Part shown: positions 18,136 to 27,163 of the stretch, in pieces | Layout: every line of letters starts with the position of its first letter | How positions within the stretch are numbered: the stretch's first letter is position 1 | Assembly: GCA_963745675.1 (NCBI GenBank) | Contig: CAVUYM010000012.1 | Coordinates: 330,558 to 394,557 of the forward strand | Direction of reading: 5' to 3' | Length of the DNA: 64,000 nucleotides | Origin: JAUIIK01 sp963745675 | GTDB taxonomy: Bacteria > Chloroflexota > Chloroflexia > Thermomicrobiales > CFX8 | The notes under the pieces: model-generated | Seen by the model: the letters and a program-made list of their open reading frames with translations, nothing else | Told to the model about the DNA's origin: nothing | Database searches by the model: none | Program-made: the position numbers and the translations under genes

Positions 18136-18996
18136 ATGACGTCGATTCTGGCTTGTGTCGATGGAGCGCGCTACACCGCGAGCGTCTGCGAACATACCGC
18201 CTGGGCTGCCAACCGCATGAATGCCTCGGTCAAGATCCTGCATGTCAATGATCACCATGCGGCGGAAGGCATGGACTTCGACCTCAGTGGCAGCCTCGGG
18301 GCAAGCGAACAGGAGACGTTGCTCGCGGAGTTCACTGCTCTGGACGAGGAACGCGGCCGGCTCGCCCAGAAGCGCGGGCGACTGATTCTCGCCGAGGCAC
18401 GGGCACGCGTTCTGAATGCAGGGGTCGAAAGCGTCGTCACCCGCCAGCGCCACGGTGTCTTTGTCGATACCGTCATTGAACTTGAGGCTGAGGCTGACCT
18501 CGTCGTCCTCGGCAAACGCGGCGAGTCCGCCCAATCGACGATCTCACCGCATCTCGGAGGGAATCTCGAACGTGTTCTTCGGGGCAGCAAGAAGCCGGTA
18601 CTGGTGGTGTCCCGTGCCTTTCAACCGATCAAACGCTGCCTGATCGCCTTTGATGGCGGCTCCAGCATCAACCGGGGGATTGAGTATCTCAGTCAGATAT
18701 CGTTACTTGACGATATTGAGTGCTGTCTGCTGATGGTCGGTACGGATACTACGCGCAATCGGCAGCAGCTGGACGCGGCCGCCGAACGCCTTCAACAATC
18801 CGGACTCAGCGTAGAAACACGCATCAGACCGGGTGACCCTGATGACGTCATCGCATCAGAGGCCGCAGCCAATGACATTGATCTCATCATCATGGGCGCG
18901 TTCGGCCACTCTCGTATCCGCACCCTGATCATCGGTAGCACGACGACCGCGACACTCCGCAGCAGCCGCATCCCGGTCCTCATGTTTCGCGCCTGA
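18136..18996 (+). CDS. Tandem universal stress protein (two UspA domains)
   Basis: 286 residues with two Usp folds: about 1-155 and 157-286. Domain 1 ends LVVLGKRGESAQS...HLGGNLERVLRGSKKPVLVV. Domain 2 ends LIIMGAFGHSRIRTLIIGSTTTATLRSSRIPVLMF. Both keep the Gly-rich G-x2-G-(about nine)-G stretch associated with ATP binding, in slightly divergent form. A strong AGGAGG lies 7 bases before the ATG and the gene sits 18 bases after the SulP transporter, so the Usp may sense ATP or energy state for that transporter. That coupling is inference from context. Confidence 0.9.
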   Translation: MTSILACVDGARYTASVCEHTAWAANRMNASVKILHVNDHHAAEGMDFDLSGSLGASEQETLLAEFTALDEERGRLAQKRGRLILAEARARVLNAGVESVVTRQRHGVFVDTVIELEAEADLVVLGKRGESAQSTISPHLGGNLERVLRGSKKPVLVVSRAFQPIKRCLIAFDGGSSINRGIEYLSQISLLDDIECCLLMVGTDTTRNRQQLDAAAERLQQSGLSVETRIRPGDPDDVIASEAAANDIDLIIMGAFGHSRIRTLIIGSTTTATLRSSRIPVLMFRA

Positions 18997-19200
18997 CGGC
19001 GACGGAAAGTTCCCCTAAACAAGTGAACCGGAGGCGTACGCCGCGCCCGGTCTCAGTGTAGATAGGGTCGGAGGATGAGGACCGCCGAGAGTGGTGGTCT
19101 GGTCAGACCGAGCACGAGCTGCTCGGTGTCTTTACCGGTTTCCAGCGAACCAACGCACTGACTGATACCTTCGGCGGATTGCGTGTATCATAGTGGGTCT

Positions 19201-21264
19201 ATGTCAACTCAGATGCTGACGACTAAACTGTATATTCCCCCGCCTCAGCCCAATTTGATCGTTCGGCCTCGCCTGATCGAACGACTGAATGAGGGGCTGT
19301 CCCGCAGGCTGACGCTCATTTCGGCCGCCGCTGGCTTCGGAAAGACGACGCTGGTCAGCGAATGGGTCAGCGGCTGTGGGCTGCCGGTCGCCTGGCTGTC
19401 GCTGGATACGGGGGATAGCGACAGCACGCGCTTTCTGGTGCATCTCGTCGGTGCGTTGCAGACGGTTGCGGCGAGCATAGGGGAAGGGGTGCTGAATGTG
19501 CTCCGATCCCCCCAACCACCATCTACCGTATCGATTCTGACGAGTCTGCTCAATGACATTTCTCACGTCCCGAACCGGTTCATTCTCGTCCTCGACGACT
19601 ACCACGCTATCGATGCAAAGCCAGTTGACGACGCTCTCACCTTCCTCCTCGAACATATGCCTCCACAAATGCACCTGGTCATCGCCACTCGAGAAGACCC
19701 ACTGCTCCCGCTGGCCCGAGTGCGTTCACGTGGTCAGTTGACCGAGCTACGCGCCACGGATCTAAGGTTTACCCCCTCCGAGGCGGCCGAGTTCCTTAAC
19801 CAGGCAATGAACCTGGATATCTCAGCGGACGACATCGTTGCCCTGGAGAGTCGCACCGAGGGCTGGATCGCCGGCCTACAGCTGGCCGCGATATCCATGC
19901 AGGGGCATGATGACACCACCGGCTTCATCAAGTCCTTCACCGGCAGCCACCGTTTCATCCTGGACTATCTGATGGAAGAGGTCCTGCAGCAGCAGTCAGA
20001 GCGCGTCCAGGCTTTCTTGCTGAACACGTCCGTCCTCGATCGCATGTGCGGAGCCCTCTGCGACGCGGTGCTGCTCGACGCTTCCGCATCCGGGCAGGAA
20101 ACGCTGGAATACCTTGACCGCGCCAACCTGTTCATCGTTCCCCTCGACAATGAGCGGCAGTGGTTCCGCTATCACCACCTCTTTGGCGAACTGCTGCGAC
20201 AGAGGCAGCGCCAGATCGCTGACTCCTCGACCGCTTACTCAACGTGGCACCCAGCCGAACTGCATGCGCGCGCCAGTGCGTGGTTTGAAGAGCAAGGTCT
20301 GGAGCTTGAAGCCTTCCATCATGCGGTCGCCGCCAACGATATTGATCGAGCGGAGAGGCTGATTCAAGGAACTGGGGCAGCCCTGTATGTGCGTGGCGGT
20401 GCGACTCCGGTACTGGATTGGCTGGGTTCGTTACCACCGTCGGTGCTGAATGCCCGGCCTTCTTTGTGGGTGATGTTTGCGAATGTCCTCTCTATTGTCG
20501 GTCAAATTACCCGTATCGAAGAGAAATTGAAGTCTGCCGAATTGGCCATAGAACGGCTAGAGCCAGACGATGCGACACCTGGTCTGATCGCCCGTATCGC
20601 GGACATGCGCGCGCTAGTGGGCTTGCTGGCTGCCGATCCACATTATCTGAAAGTCACCATTGACCAATCCCGACGCGTCCTCGAGCACCTCAACCCCGAT
20701 AACCTGACTCTCCGTGCATCTACGCTCTGGAAACTCGGACTGGCCCACGAATACAGCAGAGATTATGAAGTGGCCGGTCAGATCTTCACAGATGCAATCG
20801 CGGCCAGTGAGGCATCCGGAAACATCCACGTCAATATCCTGGCCACGACCTGTCTCGGTAGGGTGTATGAACATGCGAATCGGCTCGATGATGCAGCCAA
20901 CGCTTTCTGCCGCGTGCTGCAACTGGTTGGTGAACCTCCGGGGCCGGTTGCCTGCGAAGCGTACGTTGGCCTGGCCCGCATTTCCTATGAACGCGACGAT
21001 CTGGATGCTGCCGAACACCATGGGCTCTACAGCGTTCAGCTTGCCCGGCAGGTTGAACTTGGCAGCTTCGTATCAAGCGAGCTGTTTCTCGCCCGCTTGC
21101 AGCTTGGCCGGGGTGATGTGGTTGGCGCACTTGCAATGCTGGCGCAAACTGAGCAGGCGGTGCGTCAGCGAAATTTCCCGGTTCGGATGCCTGAAGTTGC
21201 TGCGGCACAGGTAGTTGCGTTGCTCCACCAGGGCAAGGTGGCGGAGGCCGCCACATCTCGTTGA
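19201..21264 (+). CDS. MalT-like STAND regulator, N-terminal part (frameshifted near 21260)
   Basis: Domain order: NB-ARC/STAND ATPase, Walker A AAAGFGKTT at about residue 45, Walker B FILVLDDYHAI near 130, and SRTEGWIAGLQLAAISM of the winged-helix arm. A long TPR superhelix from about 340 onward matches MalT and the ATP-dependent LuxR regulators. I prefer ATG 19201 (MSTQMLTTKLYIPPP), the usual family start, over the upstream in-frame GTG at 19183. The frame stops at 21264 after GKVAEAATSR, whereas the family text continues in another frame (next entry). These proteins need ATP and an inducer to bind DNA. Confidence 0.88.
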   Translation: MSTQMLTTKLYIPPPQPNLIVRPRLIERLNEGLSRRLTLISAAAGFGKTTLVSEWVSGCGLPVAWLSLDTGDSDSTRFLVHLVGALQTVAASIGEGVLNVLRSPQPPSTVSILTSLLNDISHVPNRFILVLDDYHAIDAKPVDDALTFLLEHMPPQMHLVIATREDPLLPLARVRSRGQLTELRATDLRFTPSEAAEFLNQAMNLDISADDIVALESRTEGWIAGLQLAAISMQGHDDTTGFIKSFTGSHRFILDYLMEEVLQQQSERVQAFLLNTSVLDRMCGALCDAVLLDASASGQETLEYLDRANLFIVPLDNERQWFRYHHLFGELLRQRQRQIADSSTAYSTWHPAELHARASAWFEEQGLELEAFHHAVAANDIDRAERLIQGTGAALYVRGGATPVLDWLGSLPPSVLNARPSLWVMFANVLSIVGQITRIEEKLKSAELAIERLEPDDATPGLIARIADMRALVGLLAADPHYLKVTIDQSRRVLEHLNPDNLTLRASTLWKLGLAHEYSRDYEVAGQIFTDAIAASEASGNIHVNILATTCLGRVYEHANRLDDAANAFCRVLQLVGEPPGPVACEAYVGLARISYERDDLDAAEHHGLYSVQLARQVELGSFVSSELFLARLQLGRGDVVGALAMLAQTEQAVRQRNFPVRMPEVAAAQVVALLHQGKVAEAATSR

Positions 21265-21862
21265 GAAGTACGATCTTCCGCTTTGTAAGGCCCGCGTTCA
21301 CCTTGCCGAAGGCAACACGCCCGAGGCGCTGGCGATTCTGGAGGCGCATCGTCAGAAGGTGGAGTCAAAGGGCTGGGAGGATGAACGTCTCAAGGCCATG
21401 GTGCTGCAGTCTCTCGTCCACCGGGCGCACGGTGATACAGACCAGGCTTTACGGGTGTTGGCCGAGGCGCTGGAGCTAGCTGAGCCAGCCGGCTTCGTCC
21501 GTATCTTCGTTGATGAAGGGCCGTCGATGGCCCGATTGCTTTCTGAAGCAGCCGCTCTCGGGATAGCGCCCGACTATACAGGTAGGCTTCTGGCGAGTTT
21601 CGGATATGCGGACCAGAAGCCCGCCATTCCCACCGCTACCGCAGTTCTCCCTTCTGACCAACCCCTCATCGAGCCGTTGAGTCAACGCGAGTTAGAGATA
21701 CTAGCCCTCATCGCCGAGGGACTGTCGAACCATGAGATTGGCGACCGCTTATACCTCGCCCTGAGTACAGTCAAAGGGCACAATCGCAACATCTTCGGCA
21801 AGTTGCAAGTCCAGCGGCGTACCGAGGCCGTGGCACGTGCGCGCGACCTGGGATTGGTCTAG
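21215..21862 (+). CDS. MalT-like regulator, C-terminal part with LuxR HTH
   Basis: From about 21262 this frame carries on the TPR region (LVEKYDLPLCKARVHLAEGN..., ALAILEAHRQKVESKGWEDERLKAM...). It ends in a LuxR DNA-binding domain: PLSQRELEILALIAEGLSNHEIGDRL, then ALSTVKGHNRNIFGKLQVQRRTEAV. The first 16 residues of the open frame belong to the wrong register. With the previous entry it makes one protein of about 885 residues, normal for MalT-like regulators. A single indel within the GGCGGAGGCCGCC stretch would restore one frame. Confidence 0.85.
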   Translation: MRCSTRARWRRPPHLVEKYDLPLCKARVHLAEGNTPEALAILEAHRQKVESKGWEDERLKAMVLQSLVHRAHGDTDQALRVLAEALELAEPAGFVRIFVDEGPSMARLLSEAAALGIAPDYTGRLLASFGYADQKPAIPTATAVLPSDQPLIEPLSQRELEILALIAEGLSNHEIGDRLYLALSTVKGHNRNIFGKLQVQRRTEAVARARDLGLV

Positions 21863-21955
21863 CCAGATCGGTTGAGCCCCTCGGGGGTTGTCGTAGAGCG
21901 GGTTGCTGGTGTCTCACTGGTGGGTCGCGAGCGCATGCCACCGAGCCTCTCGGTG

Positions 21956-22681
21956 TTAGGCGGGAAATAGCTTCCAGTGACCTTCGGATACGACTTCGAC
22001 GGTGTCGTCGACCACTTTGATGGCGGTCTGATCGTCAATCGCGTACGCCGGTACTGGCATGGCGGCGGCCCATCTTTCCGCGTCGGCCATGGTATTTTCC
22101 GGCAGGTCCTCGTGATCCAGGTGTGGAAAGATCGAAAAACCAACCAAGCCTAGTGTTTCGTCGCCTCCCGTGGGCGGGGTCCAGCCGACGAAGTCCTGCC
22201 CGATGTTGGGGGTCATCACCATGCTCCCGGCGCTCAGTCCCACGTAGACCGCGTCCAGCGATGGCAAGAGGTCTGCCAGTCCGGACTGTCGCATCCAGTA
22301 GCACAGGTACAAGGGGTCGCCGCCATTCACCAGTAGAACGTCGATCTCCTGGACCATCGGGACCCAAAGCGCTTCATCGATGCTGGGCAGCGCGGTGAGC
22401 TCCAGCACGCCCAACGACTTCCAACCCAATTCGCACATGGGGCATTCGGGTTCTTGTCCGCTGATGAACCGCCATGCCGCGGCTGGACCGGCCATAGGAT
22501 GCCCATACGAAGCGGTGGGAATGCAGAGGGCACTGGACTCGGCAATCGGTTTGTCCAGGAGGTCGACCAGCGCGTTGTGGATGCTCGTGTTCTTGATACC
22601 CGCGGACGTGAGAAGCAGCTTCAACTTGGCCTCCTTGGCTATATCGTCGGTCTGTTCGGTGAGTCTATCCCGTGACGTCAA
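21956..22681 (-). CDS. Peptidase E-like (S51) serine peptidase
   Basis: 241 residues with the class-I glutamine-amidotransferase-like fold of dipeptidase E. KLLLTSAGIKNTSIHNAL opens the protein. VLLVNGGDPLYLCYWMRQSGL is the family's GGxxxYL region. The nucleophile elbow is VGLSAGSMVMTP, with Ser in GxSAGS. FSIFPHLDHEDLPEN carries the usual downstream His/Asp region. S51 enzymes cleave Asp-X dipeptides. An extra pair of cysteines (ECPMCELG) is unusual but not decisive. The gene is free-standing, convergent with the MalT-like regulator. Confidence 0.8.
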   Translation of the reverse strand: MTSRDRLTEQTDDIAKEAKLKLLLTSAGIKNTSIHNALVDLLDKPIAESSALCIPTASYGHPMAGPAAAWRFISGQEPECPMCELGWKSLGVLELTALPSIDEALWVPMVQEIDVLLVNGGDPLYLCYWMRQSGLADLLPSLDAVYVGLSAGSMVMTPNIGQDFVGWTPPTGGDETLGLVGFSIFPHLDHEDLPENTMADAERWAAAMPVPAYAIDDQTAIKVVDDTVEVVSEGHWKLFPA

Positions 22682-23093
22682 ACTGCCCCACTCCCTGCTG
22701 GTAAAAGCCTAACTCGAACAGGCGCTCGACCAGGTCTTTCCGATGGCTGCCTGGGTCGTTTCATGTCGTGCGGTCCCCCATCTTGCCGGCTTGGACTCGC
22801 ACATCGAGTGGATCAGCTCACGGGGATCCGGTCATAAGAATAGGTGCCCGATGGCGATTCCAGCCCTCAAGACGGCTTCTTTCTTCCGCTGGAAGTGATC
22901 CGACGCGAGAGGCAGACGCGCCAGCGGTCTGAATTTTTCATGCAACTCTCGATACCGCTGGACGCTACTTTAAGTATTGGTCCCAATACTCTCCCTCATT
23001 TCCAAACGATCCTTTGGTGTCTGTTCAGCAGTACCGTCCTGCCGCCATGATGTGGAAGATGAGCGATCAAGCGACCAGAAGAAACGCAGGCCA
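22682..23093. other. Intergenic region, no gene seen
   Basis: About 410 bases between the divergent peptidase E gene and the small gene at 23094. No frame shows protein-like composition over a useful length. It should hold the promoter of the ABC transporter operon. Confidence 0.35.
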
Positions 23094-23375
23094 ATGACAG
23101 ACGAGCGTCACCCAACAGCCACCAGCCCAGACCAACCTCTGGTCTATCAGATAACGGTCAAGGGCCATCTGAGTGACCAATGGACGGACTGGTTCGAGGG
23201 TCTAACGATCAGGTTGGAAGACAGCGGTGACACGTGCTTGACCGGTCCTGTGCCAGATCAGGCAGCGCTCCATGGATTGCTCAGGAAAGTTCGTGACCTC
23301 GGGCTGCCGCTTCTGTCAGTCCAGCGTATCACCCTGTGCACACGAGAAAGGACCGCCGCCGATCGCAACTGGTGA
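23094..23375 (+). CDS. Small conserved-looking protein ahead of ABC exporter
   Basis: 93 residues. After a polar N-terminus comes QPLVYQITVKGHLSDQWTDWFEGLTIRLEDSGDTCLTGPV, then DQAALHGLLRKVRDLGLPLLSVQRI. It reads as a compact alpha/beta domain with no membrane segment or cysteine motif. I recall similar small proteins (GHL..W.DWF.GL....LTGPV.DQAALHGLL) beside regulators and ABC transporters in Chloroflexota and Actinomycetota, but the function is unknown. It ends 52 bases before the ABC ATPase gene and is probably in the same operon. Confidence 0.7.
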   Translation: MTDERHPTATSPDQPLVYQITVKGHLSDQWTDWFEGLTIRLEDSGDTCLTGPVPDQAALHGLLRKVRDLGLPLLSVQRITLCTRERTAADRNW

Positions 23376-23427
23376 CTCTTTTCACACGACGAACTGACTG
23401 AACTTGATTCATTGAAAAGGACTCGAA

Positions 23428-24123
23428 ATGATAACGGCAACTGGACTAACAAAGCGCTACGGAAGCACAGTCTCCGTGGACAACCTCACTTTCGAGGTGA
23501 AACCTGGCATCGTGACCGGATTTCTCGGCCCGAATGGCGCGGGCAAGACGACCTCCATGCGACTCATTCTCGGTCTGGATACTGCGACTGAGGGCAGCGT
23601 GACCATCAGCGGGCAGTCATATCGCGACAAGCGAGCGCCAATGCAGGAGGTTGGCGCACTGATCGACCCCTCTGCGGTCCACGGTGGACGTTCGGCCTAT
23701 AACCACTTGCTCTGGCAGGCGCAAGCCGGCGGGCTGTCCCGCCGCCGGGTCGATGAGGTGCTCGACATGGTCGGCCTGACCGATGTAGCAGGCAAGAAGG
23801 TTGGCGGGTTCTCACTCGGTATGCGCCAGCGGCTGGGTATTGCCTCGGCGCTGCTGGGCGATCCTCCCGTACTGCTTTTCGACGAACCGGTAAACGGGCT
23901 CGACCCCGAGGGCGTCCAGTGGGTGCGCCTGCTGATGCGGCAATTCGCGAGCGAAGGTCGGACCGTCTTCATCTCCAGTCACATGATGAGCGAGATGGAG
24001 CAGACCGCGGACCACGTGCTGGTGATCGGGCGGGGCCGACTGGTCGCGGATATGTCGATGGAGGAGATGACACAGCGGAGCGTACAGAGCCATGTCCGGG
24101 TCGTCTCCACCACAGGCGCATGA
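23428..24123 (+). CDS. ABC-2-type exporter ATPase, N-terminal part (frameshifted)
   Basis: An ABC ATPase of the drug or bacteriocin exporter type: Walker A GPNGAGKTTSM, signature FSLGMRQRLGIAS, Walker B VLLFDEPVNGLDPEG, then the switch His (FISSHMMSEMEQ). AGGACTCGAA provides a plausible ribosome site before ATG 23428. The frame ends with VRVVSTTGA, but the protein clearly continues in the frame of the next entry, so one base is missing or added near 24100-24115. It is followed by its permease. Together they form a transporter for an unknown small molecule or peptide. Confidence 0.88.
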   Translation: MITATGLTKRYGSTVSVDNLTFEVKPGIVTGFLGPNGAGKTTSMRLILGLDTATEGSVTISGQSYRDKRAPMQEVGALIDPSAVHGGRSAYNHLLWQAQAGGLSRRRVDEVLDMVGLTDVAGKKVGGFSLGMRQRLGIASALLGDPPVLLFDEPVNGLDPEGVQWVRLLMRQFASEGRTVFISSHMMSEMEQTADHVLVIGRGRLVADMSMEEMTQRSVQSHVRVVSTTGA

Positions 24124-24400
24124 CCTCATCCCGTATCTGGAGGCGAAGGGCGCGCTGGTTACGAACGGCACCGTCAACGAATTGTCTGTGTCCCGGCTTG
24201 ATGCACCTTCGATTGGCGCAATCGCGTTCGAGCTCGGCATCCCACTGAACGAACTCTCGACCCAGCGGGCAAGTCTCGAGACCGCATTCATGGAACTGAC
24301 CCACGACAGCGTCGAGTTCCGTGCCGACAGCAAATCCACCCGTGACGATTCGAACATTCAGGAAATGACCGGCGAACTCGCCGGCGAAGGGATATTCTAA
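24092..24400 (+). CDS. ABC exporter ATPase, C-terminal part
   Basis: In-frame continuation of the preceding ATPase after a frameshift. From about 24113 it reads PQAHDLIPYLEAKGALVTNG and ends with SLETAFMELTHDSVEFRAD. This is the usual accessory C-terminal domain of these ATPases (the DUF4162-like region), with the LE.AF..LT motif just before the end. It stops 1 base before the start codon of the permease, consistent with coupled translation. Confidence 0.8.
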   Translation: MSGSSPPQAHDLIPYLEAKGALVTNGTVNELSVSRLDAPSIGAIAFELGIPLNELSTQRASLETAFMELTHDSVEFRADSKSTRDDSNIQEMTGELAGEGIF

Positions 24401-24401
24401 G

Positions 24402-25235
24402 ATGACTGCTACTATCGTATCGACCAACCGGACTACCGCAACTATCGAGCCCGGCTTCGGAGCGGCCTTGAATGCTGAATGGACCAAGCTCCGATCGGTC
24501 CGCTCGACCTGGATCATCACGGCTCTGGCAATTGTGCTCTCGATCGGGTTTTCGGCGCTGATCGCGCTTGTCTCAGGTCTGACCTACCATAGCTGGAGCA
24601 ATAGCGTCCGGGAGGCGTTCGACCCGGTGCTTACGACCAATAGCGGCTCACTGTTTGGCTGCGTCACGCTCATAGTGCTCGCAGTAACGGCCGTCACCTC
24701 CGAGTACAGTTCGGGAATGATTCGCACAACCTTTATTGACAACCCTCGGCGCAATCAGGTGTTCGCTGCCAAGGCTGCGGTGGTGGCAATGTTCGGGCTG
24801 GCAATCGCCATGGTTACCATTCCAGTGATGTTCCTGGTCAGCCAGCCGATCTTCGCCTACTACGGTCTCGAAACTGCCAGCATCACCGATGGCGAGACGT
24901 TTCGTACCGTGATGACCATTACGCTCACCCAGGGACTGATCTACACGATCATCCCGTTCTCGATAGCCTGGCTTCTGCGTGGCACCGCCAGCGCAATCAC
25001 CGTATCACTCGGCTTTCTGTGGATGCCCTGGATGATTGGACCAATTGTCCCGGACTGGATCAAGCTGAACGTGCTGCGGTACCTTCCGGACGTAGCCGCG
25101 AACAGCCTCTCCGGCATCATGAAGGCCGACGCTCCACAGTATTTGAGCCAGACCCCTGCAATCAGCGTGATTGTCATCTGGCTCGTCGGGTCGCTCATCG
25201 CCGCAGCAGTTGTCCTGAACCGCCGCGATGTCTAG
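24402..25235 (+). CDS. ABC-2 type permease
   Basis: 277 residues with six predicted membrane spans. A short cytosolic N-terminus (AALNAEWTKLRSVRSTWIITAL) is typical of ABC-2 permeases paired with drug-type ATPases. TSEYSSGMIRTTFIDNPRRNQVFAAKA is the conserved cytosolic loop that contacts the ATPase. The last helix is followed by VLNRRDV. The gene directly follows the ATPase and is closed by a strong terminator at 25329. The substrate is unknown. Confidence 0.88.
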   Translation: MTATIVSTNRTTATIEPGFGAALNAEWTKLRSVRSTWIITALAIVLSIGFSALIALVSGLTYHSWSNSVREAFDPVLTTNSGSLFGCVTLIVLAVTAVTSEYSSGMIRTTFIDNPRRNQVFAAKAAVVAMFGLAIAMVTIPVMFLVSQPIFAYYGLETASITDGETFRTVMTITLTQGLIYTIIPFSIAWLLRGTASAITVSLGFLWMPWMIGPIVPDWIKLNVLRYLPDVAANSLSGIMKADAPQYLSQTPAISVIVIWLVGSLIAAAVVLNRRDV

Positions 25236-25328
25236 GCAGTCCAGCCGTCCCGTCCCGCGCCGCTTGGAAGCGCACCGCCTCCAAAATTGAGTTGCGCCAC
25301 CCACCAGCCGATCCGAATTTGCATCTAC

Positions 25329-25365
25329 GTCCCGGTCACAACGCTGTGACCGGGACTCGTCTTTT
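25329..25365 (+). terminator. Intrinsic terminator of the ABC exporter operon
   Basis: A 12-bp perfect stem GTCCCGGTCACA / TGTGACCGGGAC with a 4-base loop, followed by TCGTCTTTT. It lies about 95 bases after the permease stop codon. Confidence 0.88.
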
Positions 25366-25472
25366 GGGAGCTGTAGGTGGGAGTTCTATGCGCCAGGCAG
25401 ATTACCATCCTGTTTCTCCGTCCACCTGGGAACCTGTCTATACTAGCGACGCCGTTACAGAAGCTGCGACGA

Positions 25473-26912
25473 CTAGATCTTTCCCTCCCGCGTCAACTGG
25501 ACAATCGGCGTGCTCAGCGCCAATTCGTCGTTGACCGTCGCGGCCTGGAGCTCGGCGGAGGCGGCGACGACATCGCGGTGGACCTGGGCGATGTCGACGT
25601 TGGTGAAGTGGCCGTCGCGGTAGATGACGTTGCCGGCGACCATCGAGAGGACGACGTTGCGGCCGGTCTCGGCGTAGACGAGGTTGGGGACGAGGTTGCG
25701 GGCGGGTTCGAGCAGCACCGGCGAGAGTGGCGGCTTGGTCAGGTCGAGCATGATCAGGTCGGCTTCTTTGCCCACTTCGAGCGAGCCGACGCGGTCACCG
25801 ATGCCGAGGACGGTCGCGCCTTCGATCGTCGCGCTGCGCAGCGTCGACCAGGCGGGCATCGGCAGCGGGCTCGTCGCGGCGATCTTGGCGTACATCGCCG
25901 TCGCCCGCATCTCGCTGAAGATGTTGTGCGAGTTGTTGCCGGGCGCTTGATCCGAACCCAGCCCGGCGATGCCGCCATGTTCCTTGAAGAGCGCGATCGG
26001 CGGCATGACGCCATCGATGATCCCGATCGAGTTCGAGCAGCAGACCATCCGGGCGCCGCTCCTGGCAACCATCTCGACCTCATCGTCGGTCGCTGTCGAG
26101 AGGTGGACGGCGATCAGGTCGGGTCCGAGCAGGCCGATGGAGTCGAGGAAGGGGATCGCCCGCAGGCCGTAGCGTTCGAGCGTCGCGTTGTTCTCGCGCG
26201 GGTCCTGGGCGACGTGCAGGTGCATCAACGCGCCGCGTCTTCTGAGCTTCCTCCTGGATTTCGAGCAGCATCTCTTTCGAGAGGAAATCGGCGGCATGGG
26301 GTCCGAAGATGATCTTGATCCGGCCGTCGTCGTAGCCGTCCCACTCATCGTGGAGATTCTTCTCCGCCTGGAAGGTGCGCTGGAAGGTCTCTTCGTCCAG
26401 CGGGGTCGGGTCGCCCGGCTTCCAGCCCTCTTCAATCCACTGTTCGCGATTGGTCCAATTCAGGGCGCTGATGCCGTTGCAGAGGACGCCACGGCTACCC
26501 ATCTGGATGTGAGAGCGAATCAGGTCGTTCATCGGGCGGTTGTAGTCGCCGAAGGTCGTTGTGCCGTTCATGACGCCTTCGATCAGCGCCAGCATCGTCC
26601 CGAGCGGCGCGTAGTCGGGGTTACTGTGCCGCAGCATCGGCGCATAGGCGCTCAGCCATCCACGTCTCGACCTCCTGCGCCCAACCCCGGCCGAGGACCG
26701 CCGACGAGTGCATGTGAGCATCGACCAACCCCGGCATCACCAAGCCGATCGGTCGCGTCGATGACCTCCTTCGCTTCGCCCTCGATCTCGGAACGCGGCC
26801 CGACGGCGACGATGGTCTTGCCTTCGATAGCGATCGCGCCATCCCGGACGAAGCCCGCGCCGTCGCCCTGCATTGTCAGCAGATGGCCGCCGGTGATCAG
26901 TGTGTCGTACAT
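25473..26912 (-). pseudogene. Amidohydrolase of the TrzA/MtaD (chlorohydrolase/deaminase) type, split by three frameshifts
   Basis: Four frames read in turn as one metal hydrolase. 26912 to about 26760: MYDTLITGGHLLTMQGDGAG, then IAIEGKTIVAVGP. Next: LVMPGLVDAHMHSSAVLGRG, with the metal HxH. About 26650-26240: APLGTMLALIEGVMNGTTTFGD, then KIIFGPHAADF. About 26240-25473: LMHLHVAQDPREN, AVHLSTATDDE and LGSDQAPGNN, holding the later His and Asp ligands, and the tail LIMLDLTKPPLSP. All metal positions are present, so the enzyme would be active if the breaks are sequencing errors. The family deaminates or dechlorinates heterocycles. The substrate is unknown. A long open frame on the opposite strand is a shadow. 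Confidence 0.8.
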
Positions 26913-26928
26913 GGTCCCTCACCCCCGG

Positions 26929-26969
26929 CCCCTCTCCCACTGCTTCGCTACGCTACGCGGGGAGAGGGG
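26929..26969. repeat. REP-like hairpin upstream of the amidohydrolase
   Basis: CCCCTCTCCC and GGGAGAGGGG form a 10-bp stem. They sit inside the longer text CCCTCACCCCCGGCCCCTCT, a form of dispersed intergenic repeat common in many bacterial genomes. It lies directly upstream of the minus-strand start codon at 26912. Confidence 0.5.
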
Positions 26970-27163
26970 AGTAAGAACAAACAGTTCGTCATTGTTGTGA
27001 GTGGTTATAGCCGACGGGGGCGATCTGAGGCACATTCAGGGTGATCCACGATTCGCTGGCAGCGCCTACGGTCTGATGCGCGATAGCATTCGCTGCGTGC
27101 GAACGGGGTTTTGAATCTCTCCGACACATGCTGCGAAATAGCTGGACAAGGGGCGACCACCAT

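Noticed and set aside
23428..24400. Programmed frameshift in the ABC ATPase
   Set aside because: No slippery heptamer or downstream stimulatory structure is visible at about 24100, and similar breaks occur in many unrelated genes here. An indel error is simpler.
19201..24400. In-frame TGA read as selenocysteine as the cause of split genes (a tRNA-Sec is present)
   Set aside because: In each split gene the continuing protein lies in a different reading frame, not behind an in-frame TGA, so selenocysteine cannot explain the breaks.
25377..26312. 311-residue open frame on the plus strand
   Set aside because: It lies wholly opposite the amidohydrolase, is extremely rich in Arg, Asp, Gly and Val, and matches no family. 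It is a shadow of the minus-strand codon pattern.
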